Source: Candidatus Bipolaricaulota bacterium (lineage in GTDB: Bacteria > Bipolaricaulota > Bipolaricaulia > RBG-16-55-9). Taken from it: 21,184 bases of DNA. The stretch spans positions 1 to 21,184 of the forward strand of contig WFPR01000228.1 of assembly GCA_015487455.1 (NCBI GenBank), given 5' to 3'. Every line of letters starts with the position of its first letter. The first letter of the stretch is position 1. A program made the translations under genes and the position numbers. Positions 14,439-20,336 of the stretch are shown one piece after another. The notes under the pieces are model-generated. The model saw only the letters and a program-made list of their open reading frames with translations. It was not told the DNA's origin and made no database searches.

Positions 14439-14476
14439 CAGGGGGGTCTGGCTCGGCAAGGGGTCCGGCCCTCCTG
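14439..14476 (+). promoter_or_regulatory. Intercistronic stem-loop before livH
   Basis: CAGGGGGG (14439-14446) can pair with CCCTCCTG (14469-14476), eight pairs with one G-U, leaving a 22-base loop. It ends 7 bases before the livH ATG, which has no Shine-Dalgarno site. Such structures after a binding-protein gene can protect the upstream mRNA and lower permease expression; this role is inferred. Confidence 0.45.
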
Positions 14477-14483
14477 TTGCTCG

Positions 14484-15365
14484 ATGATGGACGAGCTTCA
14501 GGTCTTCGTCGAGTTCGCGCTTCGAGGGCTCCTCATCGGGGCCCTTTACTCGCTGATGGCCCTCGGCCTCTCGCTCATCTTCGGGGTAATGCGGGTCATC
14601 AACGTGGCCCACGGCGAGTTCCTCATGATCGGCGGGTATGTGGCCTACTTCGCCTGGGCCTGGACCCAACTTAGTCCCCTAGCCACGCTGCTCATCAGCG
14701 TGCCCGCGCTCTTCGCGTTGGGGGTGGCGCTCGAGCGGTTCCTGGTTGAACGGGTGGTCGGCAAGCCGGAGTTGGCCTCACTGATGCTCACCTTCGGGAT
14801 CTCGATCACGCTCTGGAACTTGGCCCATGCCCTCTTCAGTCCCGATCCCCGCAGCGTGCCCTACCTCTACGAGCCCCTCGAGCTCCTTGGGATTTACATC
14901 TCCAAGGCCTCGTTGATGATCTTCGCCGCCAGCCTAGGATTGGCAGCCCTGCTGGTCCTCTTCCTCAAGGGGACGCGTTGGGGCAAGGCGATCCGGGCCG
15001 TGGCTCAAAACCCCGAGGTGGCTCAGGCTTGTGGGATCGACACCCGCCGGGTGCGGATGCTGGCCTTCGGGCTGGGAGCCGGACTGGCCGGAGCCGCGGG
15101 CACCTTCGTGCCGATCCAGTTCTCGCTCTTTCCCGGCGTCGGGCACGAGTTCATCCTCAAGGCCTTCGCGGTGGTGGTGCTCGGCGGCCTGGGGAGCCTG
15201 GGCGGAGCCTTCACGAGCGGGCTGCTGCTCGGCGTGGTCGAGAGCCTCATCACCTTCTACGCCAACGCCCATGTGGCCTATCTGACGTTCTACGCCACGA
15301 TCGTGGGGGTGCTGCTCCTGCGCCCGGCGGGCCTCTTTGGGACGGGCCTCGTCGAGGAGGACTAG
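14484..15365 (+). CDS. livH: Branched-chain amino acid-type ABC transporter permease LivH
   Basis: 293 residues with about eight hydrophobic segments, an inner-membrane permease of the LivH family. Family blocks are GLLIGALYSLMALGLSLIFGVMRVINVAHGE (near 14-44, written here in overlapping parts in the homologues), the cytoplasmic coupling region around AIRAVAQNPEVAQACGID, and AFAVVVLGGLGSLGGAF near the C-terminus. It should pair with LivM and be powered by LivG and LivF. Two ATG codons in a row (14484, 14487) are possible starts; neither has a good ribosome site, and a stem-loop ends 7 bases upstream. The stop lies 3 bp before the start of livM, so the two are translated together. Confidence 0.93.
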   Translation: MMDELQVFVEFALRGLLIGALYSLMALGLSLIFGVMRVINVAHGEFLMIGGYVAYFAWAWTQLSPLATLLISVPALFALGVALERFLVERVVGKPELASLMLTFGISITLWNLAHALFSPDPRSVPYLYEPLELLGIYISKASLMIFAASLGLAALLVLFLKGTRWGKAIRAVAQNPEVAQACGIDTRRVRMLAFGLGAGLAGAAGTFVPIQFSLFPGVGHEFILKAFAVVVLGGLGSLGGAFTSGLLLGVVESLITFYANAHVAYLTFYATIVGVLLLRPAGLFGTGLVEED

Positions 15366-15368
15366 CGG

Positions 15369-16442
15369 ATGGCCGCGACGACGGAGGGACCGAGGAACGG
15401 GGACGAGAGGGGCGGCGGCCACGGGCGCGCCCCGTCGACCTCCGTCCCGACCCCGACGGTGGCCGCCTCGGAGGTCGCCGTCCCCCGGCGGGTCGCGAGG
15501 CCTTGGGCGCGGGCGCTCGGCGCACTCGGGCTGGGGCTCGTGCTCCTGATCGCGCTCGCGCTGCCCCGCTTCGCCACCGACTACCACCTCGCGTTCCTGT
15601 TCATGGTGCTCTTCTGGACAGCGGCGGCCCAGAGCTGGAACCTGTTCTCGGGGTTTACGGGTTACGTAAACTTCGGATTCGTAGGCTTCTTGGGGCTGGG
15701 GGCCTACGCGATGGCGGTGCTCGTCGAGCGGGCGGGCTTCCACTGGTTGCTCGCGCTCCTGGGCGCCGGTGGGGTGACGGCCCTCTTCGCCGGGCTGATC
15801 GGGCTGGCCGTCCTGCGCGTGCGAGGGGCCTACTTCGCGATCGCCATGCTCGGGTTGGCGGAAGGGCTCCGAGTCTTCATGGCCCTCGACTGGGTCGAGC
15901 CCCTCACCGGCGGCGGCGTCGGCCTCAGCCTTACCACGGGCCTGACCCTCAAGCAGCAGTACTACGCCATGCTGGCCGTGGTCGTGCTGATCGCGGGGGT
16001 CACCTATAAGATCGCGACAAGCCGCTTCGGGCTCCGGTTGTTGACCATCCGCGAGGACGAGCTGGCGGCGTCCGTGATGGGCATCCCCACCACGGCCTAC
16101 AAGTGGGTCGCGTTCGTGGTGAGCGCCTTCTTCAGCGGGCTGACCGGCGGGCTCTACGCCGCCTTCACCACCTTCCTCGCCCCGGGCACCGTGTTCGTCA
16201 CGGCTTACTACACGCTCACCCCGATTGTGATGGCGGCCTTCGGCGGTCTAGGGACGGTCACCGGTCCGATCCTGGGGGCCCTCTCGCTGGCGACGCTCGC
16301 CGAGCTGATCTGGGCTCGCTTCCTCTTCTTCCACCTGTTGATCTTCGGGGTGGTGCTCGTCTTCATCGTGCTCTTCCTGCCGCAGGGGGTGATCCCGTGG
16401 CTCCAGGAGCGGCGCTGGCTCCCCAGAGTCCGCGGGCTGTAA
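15369..16442 (+). CDS. livM: Branched-chain amino acid-type ABC transporter permease LivM
   Basis: 357 residues. The first 45 are hydrophilic and Pro/Arg-rich, a cytoplasmic extension; after that come about nine to ten membrane segments. The family signature is QSWNLFSGFTGYVNFG (88-103) followed by FLGLGAYA, and the later coupling region is LRLLTIREDELAASVMGI. GGLGTVTGPILGAL closes the transport core. Start at ATG 15369, with GGAGG at 15356-15360, so the long N-terminus is probably real. It forms the second half of the membrane channel with LivH. livG follows after 32 bp. Confidence 0.93.
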   Translation: MAATTEGPRNGDERGGGHGRAPSTSVPTPTVAASEVAVPRRVARPWARALGALGLGLVLLIALALPRFATDYHLAFLFMVLFWTAAAQSWNLFSGFTGYVNFGFVGFLGLGAYAMAVLVERAGFHWLLALLGAGGVTALFAGLIGLAVLRVRGAYFAIAMLGLAEGLRVFMALDWVEPLTGGGVGLSLTTGLTLKQQYYAMLAVVVLIAGVTYKIATSRFGLRLLTIREDELAASVMGIPTTAYKWVAFVVSAFFSGLTGGLYAAFTTFLAPGTVFVTAYYTLTPIVMAAFGGLGTVTGPILGALSLATLAELIWARFLFFHLLIFGVVLVFIVLFLPQGVIPWLQERRWLPRVRGL

Positions 16443-16474
16443 GGCCCGCTTGAGCGGAAGGAAGCTGATCGACC

Positions 16475-17161
16475 ATGGCGATCTTAGAGCTGCTGGAGGT
16501 CTCCAAGCGGTTCGGCGGGCTACAGGCGGTCAACCGCTGTTCCTTCGCCGTGGAGGAGAGGACGATCACGGGGCTCATCGGGCCGAACGGCGCGGGGAAG
16601 TCCACGCTCTTCAACCTGATCTCGGGGGTGCTGCGGCCCGACCGGGGCCGGATCCTCTTCCAAGGCGAGGAGATTCAGGGGCTGAAGCCTCATCAGATCG
16701 CCCGCCGCGGCCTAGGCCGCACCTTCCAGCTCAGCCGCATCTTCCCCAAGCTGACGCTCTGGGAGAACCTGATGGTGGTGACCGAGGACGCGCCCCGCGC
16801 CCGTGCGCTGCTCGAGCTGGCGGGCCTTTGGCCGCTGCGCGACCACTACGCCTATGAGCTCTCCTTCGGCCAGCAGAAGCTCCTCGATCTCATCCGCGTC
16901 ATGATGCTTGAGCCCCGGCTGGTGCTCCTCGACGAGCCCGCCGCCGGGATCAACCCCACCATGCGCAATCGAATCCTCGAGGTGATCCAGCTGCTCAACG
17001 CCCAGGGGACGACCTTCTTGATCATCGAGCACGACATGGACGTGATCATGGAGCACTGCCATTGGGTGATCGCGCTCAACTTCGGCGAGGTGATCGCTCA
17101 AGGCCCCCCCGAAGCGGTCCGCACCGACGAGGAGGTGCTGCGAGCCTACTTCGGCGGCTGA
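16475..17161 (+). CDS. livG: ABC transporter ATP-binding protein LivG
   Basis: 228 residues, short for LivG (about 255); the missing part is the loop after LTLWENLMV (94-101), where relatives have 20-30 more residues. Walker A is GPNGAGKST (36-44), the Q-loop region is GRTFQLSRIFP (81-91), and the signature is the variant LSFGQ (129-133). Walker B is LVLLDEP (149-155), with Glu154 catalytic and His186 as switch. It should hydrolyse ATP as a heterodimer with LivF on the cytoplasmic side of LivHM. All catalytic residues are there, so it should work despite its length. Its P-loop DNA is identical over 29 bases to that of livF. Confidence 0.93.
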   Translation: MAILELLEVSKRFGGLQAVNRCSFAVEERTITGLIGPNGAGKSTLFNLISGVLRPDRGRILFQGEEIQGLKPHQIARRGLGRTFQLSRIFPKLTLWENLMVVTEDAPRARALLELAGLWPLRDHYAYELSFGQQKLLDLIRVMMLEPRLVLLDEPAAGINPTMRNRILEVIQLLNAQGTTFLIIEHDMDVIMEHCHWVIALNFGEVIAQGPPEAVRTDEEVLRAYFGG

Positions 17162-17189
17162 AGCCCAAGCGCGCTGCAACGGCCGCACC

Positions 17190-17936
17190 ATGGCGATGAT
17201 GGCGGACCACGTCGTCCTGCGGGTGGAAGGGTTGGTCACGGGCTACGGCGTCAAGGAGATCCTGCACGGGGTCTCCCTGCACGTCGGCGCCCACGAGATC
17301 GTGACGATCATCGGGCCGAACGGCGCGGGGAAGTCCACCGTGCTCAAGGCCGTCATGGGGTACCTCAAGCCCTGGCGGGGGCGGATCGTCTTCCTGGATC
17401 GCGAGATCACGGGAGAGCCCCCCTATCGCCTGGTGCACCGAGGGTTGGCCTACGCGCCCCAAGGCCGCCAGATCTTCCCCCACATGACGGTGCAGGAGCA
17501 TCTCGAGTTGGGGGCCTGGACGCTGCCCAAGGCCAAACGAGCCGAAGCCTTCGAGCGAGTCTACGCGCTGTTTCCCCGGCTAGCGGAGCGCAAGCGCCAG
17601 AAGGCCCGCACCATGAGCGGCGGCGAGCGTCAGATGCTCTCGCTGGCCCGCGCTCTCGTCCTCGATCCCAAGCTGCTTATTCTGGACGAGCCCTCGCTTG
17701 GTCTCGCCCCCAAGTTCGTCGACCTCGTCTTCAAGAAGATCGTGGAGATCAACGAGCGACTCGGGATCCCCATTCTCATGGTCGAACAGAACGCGGCCCG
17801 AGCGCTTGAGCACTCCCACCGCGGCTACGTCTTGGAGCTGGGACGCAACCGCTTTGAAGGCCCAAGTCAGCAACTGCTGGCCGACGCGCAGGTGCGCCAA
17901 CTCTACCTTGGAGGGCGAGGGGCCGGGGTCGGGTGA
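17190..17936 (+). CDS. livF: ABC transporter ATP-binding protein LivF
   Basis: 248 residues, close to the family length. Walker A is GPNGAGKST (42-50), the Q-loop is YAPQGRQIFPHMT (88-100), and the signature is MSGGERQML (142-150). Walker B is LLILDEP (162-168), and VEQNAARAL follows, with Gln in the place of the usual switch His, as is normal in LivF. It completes the LivHMGF transporter. The gene begins MAMM with several possible ATGs and no clear ribosome site. Its last 34 bases (17903-17936) overlap the end of panE on the other strand, and the final residues (GGRGAGVG) are not conserved, so the overlap may come from a relaxed C-terminus. Confidence 0.93.
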   Translation: MAMMADHVVLRVEGLVTGYGVKEILHGVSLHVGAHEIVTIIGPNGAGKSTVLKAVMGYLKPWRGRIVFLDREITGEPPYRLVHRGLAYAPQGRQIFPHMTVQEHLELGAWTLPKAKRAEAFERVYALFPRLAERKRQKARTMSGGERQMLSLARALVLDPKLLILDEPSLGLAPKFVDLVFKKIVEINERLGIPILMVEQNAARALEHSHRGYVLELGRNRFEGPSQQLLADAQVRQLYLGGRGAGVG

Positions 17937-18859
17937 AGCCAGCGGACCAGCCGCCACAGCAGGCGCTGGAGGGGCGTCGGGACGCCCAGCCGCTCCCCCT
18001 CCCGCACGATGGGACCGCTGATAAAGTCAATCTCCGTCGGCCGCCCCCGTCGCACGTCCTGCAGCATGGACGAAAGATTTCGAGCGGTCGCGCGACAGAC
18101 CCCCTCCACCAAGGCGATCGCCTCCTCGGGCGCGAGCGGGACGCCGTGGGCTTGAGCTACGGGAAGCGCCTCGCGCACCACATCCCGTAAAATCGCGCGG
18201 AGTTCTGGGTCTTCAACGAGACGTCCGTTGGGGACGCCGAGGAGGGCCGTCAGCGGGTTGATCGCCGCGTTGACGAGCAGCTTCTCCCAGAGCGCCCTCT
18301 CGACGTCGGGCTCGTAGCGGGCCTCGAGCCCCGCCGCGTCGAGCGCCCGAACGATCCCCTTCAGCTCATTGAGGGCAACCTCGTCGAGCGCCTCAGGGCT
18401 GAGGGGGCCGAGGCGGGTGGGGCCGCGACCGGCCCAGCGCACCCGGCCCGGCGCCACCAGCGTGGCCCCCTGGGCCGTGGTGCCGCGCAGCGCCCGGCCC
18501 GCGGGCGCGTAGCGCCGCAACAGCTCTTCAATGCCGACGCCGTTCTGCAGGCTGAGCACCCACGTGTTCGGGGCGATCAGGGGCTTCGCCCGCTCGAGGG
18601 CGTCCCGGGTGGCGTACACCTTGACGAAGACGCCGAGCAGCTCAACGGGCCCCGGGATCTCATAGATCTGAGCGGCGGCGGGCACCTCGACCCGCCAGAC
18701 GTCGCCCTCGGGCGTCTCGATGAGCAACCCCCGGGCCTGAATCGCTTTGACGTGCTCGACGTTCGAGGGGTTGTACAGCCAGACGGCGTGGCCTTGGCGG
18801 GCGAGCAGTCCCCCCACCAGGCTCCCCAAGGCCCCGGCCCCGACGATCGCGACGTTCAT
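17903..18859 (-). CDS. panE: 2-dehydropantoate 2-reductase (ketopantoate reductase)
   Basis: 318 residues from the ATG at 18859. It reduces ketopantoate to pantoate with NADPH, the second step of the pantothenate (CoA) branch. The NADP-binding loop is VAIVGAGALGSLVGG (3-17). QNGVGIEELL (105-114) and the catalytic region WEKLLVNAAINPLTAL (191-206) are seen, with Lys193, Asn197 and Asn201 as expected active-site residues. NLSSMLQDVRRGRPTEIDFI (261-280) contains Glu276. Thus all key residues are kept. An upstream frame to 18901 is possible, but the glycine loop should be near the start. Its ATG overlaps the TGA of the toxin gene (ATGA), implying coupled translation; panB is two genes upstream. 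Confidence 0.95.
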   Translation of the reverse strand: MNVAIVGAGALGSLVGGLLARQGHAVWLYNPSNVEHVKAIQARGLLIETPEGDVWRVEVPAAAQIYEIPGPVELLGVFVKVYATRDALERAKPLIAPNTWVLSLQNGVGIEELLRRYAPAGRALRGTTAQGATLVAPGRVRWAGRGPTRLGPLSPEALDEVALNELKGIVRALDAAGLEARYEPDVERALWEKLLVNAAINPLTALLGVPNGRLVEDPELRAILRDVVREALPVAQAHGVPLAPEEAIALVEGVCRATARNLSSMLQDVRRGRPTEIDFISGPIVREGERLGVPTPLQRLLWRLVRWLHPTPAPRPPR

Positions 18860-19134
18860 GGAAAGTAACGATACAAGTCCTTCCGATGGAGGACCCTGCA
18901 CACTTCGATCACTTTAGTCCGCTTGTCGATGCGCAGTCCCACCCGATAGTCGCCAAAGCGGACTTTGTAGTGGTCTGAATGCCCCTTGAGCTTTTCCACG
19001 CCCCTCTCCTCATACGGGTTGGACGTTTGGGGGAGCGTTTGGAAAACGAACGTCTCCACTTGAGCGCGAACGTTCCGGGGCAGGCGGGCCAGTTCCTTCA
19101 AGAAGGTGGGCTTATAGCGCACACGCCAGCTCAT
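18856..19134 (-). CDS. RelE/ParE-superfamily toxin (mRNA interferase-like)
   Basis: 92 residues. RelE-type toxins cut mRNA on the ribosome or otherwise stop translation; ParE cousins act on gyrase. The fold-typical blocks are present: two N-terminal helices (YKPTFLKELARLPRNVRAQV), then KLKGHSDHYKVRFGDYRVGL and VIEVCRVLHRKDLYRYF. Basic residues that serve catalysis in RelE relatives are seen at Arg59, Arg64, Arg80, His83, Arg84 and Lys85, which favours a RelE-like ribonuclease over ParE. The start overlaps the antitoxin stop by four bases (ATGA), and its own stop overlaps the panE start in the same way. It is thus sandwiched between antitoxin and panE. Activity is not shown by sequence alone. 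Confidence 0.85.
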   Translation of the reverse strand: MSWRVRYKPTFLKELARLPRNVRAQVETFVFQTLPQTSNPYEERGVEKLKGHSDHYKVRFGDYRVGLRIDKRTKVIEVCRVLHRKDLYRYFP

Positions 19135-19328
19135 CCGCTTTCCTTCAAGAGCCGCTCATAGCGCGTTTTGGCTTCCTCGAGATCCAGGCTCTCCTCGTCG
19201 TGCACCTCCTCAACAGCCTTGAAGAGCGCGTGATCTTCCAACAGCTCCTCGATCTTCTTGAAGGTTTCGATGTCAAGCTGCACGGCGACCGGGTTCCCCC
19301 GCTCGTCCACCACGTAGCGCTTCTTCAT
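19131..19328 (-). CDS. Antitoxin of a RelBE/Phd-type pair
   Basis: 65 residues. The N-terminus KKRYVVDERGNPVAVQLDI (2-20) is a beta-strand pair seen in many short antitoxins, followed by an acidic helix (ETFKKIEELLEDHALFKAVEE, about 21-41) and a Glu-rich end that should wrap the toxin. It is small and I could not place it in a named antitoxin family with certainty; the main evidence is its position, fused by ATGA overlap to a clear RelE-like toxin. It lies only 20 bp after the panB stop, with a ribosome site AAGGGGGAA in that gap. Such antitoxins usually repress their own operon, so it may act on the panB promoter or on a promoter inside panB; this is inference. Confidence 0.78.
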   Translation of the reverse strand: MKKRYVVDERGNPVAVQLDIETFKKIEELLEDHALFKAVEEVHDEESLDLEEAKTRYERLLKESG

Positions 19329-19348
19329 CGCTAAAGATTCCCCCTTTT

Positions 19349-20248
19349 TTATCCTCCCTCTTCAGACGGCTTCGGCTCCGGCTCCGGCAGCCTGAGTCTA
19401 TCCAGCACCTCCGCCGGCATGGAGAAGCTGTGCTCCTCCACGGTGGGGAAGCGCCTTTGCTTGACGTCGTCGCGGTACGCCCGGAGGGCGTTCTCGATGG
19501 TCTCGGCCAGCTCAGCGTAGCGCTTGGCCATCCTCAGCTTCCGCTCGGAGAGCCCCACCACGTCGTGGAAGACGAGCACCTGGCCGTCGCAGTGCGGCCC
19601 GGCCCCGATCCCGATCGTCGGGATCTTGACGCTCTCCGTGATGAGCTTGGCGAGCGGCCAGGGGATCAGCTCCAGCACCAGCGCGAAGGCGCCCGCGTCC
19701 TCGAGCGCCTTGGCGTCGTTGAGGAGCCGCCGGGCCTCGGCCTCCTCGCGCCCCTGCACGCGGTAGCCCCCCAACCGCGAGACCCGCTGCGGCAGCAGCC
19801 CGATGTGCCCCATGACCGGGATGCCCATCTTGTCGAGCGCCTCGACCCGGTCGCAGACCTCCTCGCCGCCCTCGAGCTTGACCGCCTCCGCCCCGCCCTC
19901 CTTGAGGAGGCGCCCGGCGCTCTCGATCGCCTGCTCGACACTGACTTGATACGACAGGAAGGGCAGATCGCCCACCAGGAGCGCCCGTCGCAGCCCGCGG
20001 CGGACCGCCCGCGTGTGGTGGAGCATCTCCTCCAGGGTCACGGGCACGGTGCTCTCGTACCCGAGCACGGTGTTCGCGACGGAGTCGCCGACGAGCACCA
20101 CGTCGATGCCCGCCCGGTCCGCCAGGCGGGCCGTCGGGCAGTCATAGGCGGTGATCATGCTGATCGGCTCGCCCCGCGCCTTCATCTCGAAGAGCGCCGG
20201 GATCGTGACCTTTTCAGCCTTTCCGGGCTTTTCGTCCCGGGCCGCCAT
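19349..20248 (-). CDS. panB: 3-methyl-2-oxobutanoate hydroxymethyltransferase (ketopantoate hydroxymethyltransferase)
   Basis: 299 residues, somewhat longer than the usual 265-280 because of a Pro/Glu-rich C-terminal tail. PanB adds a one-carbon unit from 5,10-methylene-tetrahydrofolate to 2-oxoisovalerate to give ketopantoate. Family blocks are MITAYDCPTARLAD (31-44), VGDSVANTVLGYEST (53-67), VGDLPFLSY (92-100), EAVKLEGG (121-128), GHIGLLPQ (147-154) and IGIGAGPHCDGQVLV (212-226). The Mg2+ and substrate residues Asp55, Asp94, Lys124, Glu126 and Glu193 are present. It starts the leftward operon and has its own promoter in the 88-bp gap shared with the permease gene. panC and panD are not in the window. 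Confidence 0.96.
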   Translation of the reverse strand: MAARDEKPGKAEKVTIPALFEMKARGEPISMITAYDCPTARLADRAGIDVVLVGDSVANTVLGYESTVPVTLEEMLHHTRAVRRGLRRALLVGDLPFLSYQVSVEQAIESAGRLLKEGGAEAVKLEGGEEVCDRVEALDKMGIPVMGHIGLLPQRVSRLGGYRVQGREEAEARRLLNDAKALEDAGAFALVLELIPWPLAKLITESVKIPTIGIGAGPHCDGQVLVFHDVVGLSERKLRMAKRYAELAETIENALRAYRDDVKQRRFPTVEEHSFSMPAEVLDRLRLPEPEPKPSEEGG

Positions 20249-20266
20249 AGGCGCCCACCGAGGCTC

Positions 20267-20295
20267 ATCTTAGTTCGGGCGAAGAATTTGTGCAA
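20267..20295 (-). promoter_or_regulatory. Promoter for panB and the downstream TA-panE genes
   Basis: Read leftward, TTGCAC (20295-20290), 17 bp, TAAGAT (20272-20267). A start near 20260 would give a leader of about 12 bases. The -35 box overlaps that of the divergent permease promoter, next to the palindrome GCAATTGC (20292-20299). Confidence 0.45.
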
Positions 20296-20317
20296 TTGCG
20301 GGCGGATTTGCTACGCT
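20288..20317 (+). promoter_or_regulatory. Possible promoter for the DASS-type permease
   Basis: TTGTGC (20288-20293), 18 bp, TACGCT (20312-20317), with transcription expected near 20324, about 13 bases before the ATG. The boxes are weaker than those of ffh or tig. Confidence 0.35.
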
Positions 20318-20336
20318 CTGCGCGAGCGTCACGCGG

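Noticed and set aside
14363..14483. Riboswitch or small protein gene in the livK/livH gap
   Set aside because: No known aptamer pattern and no credible frame with a start; only low-complexity sequence and one stem-loop.
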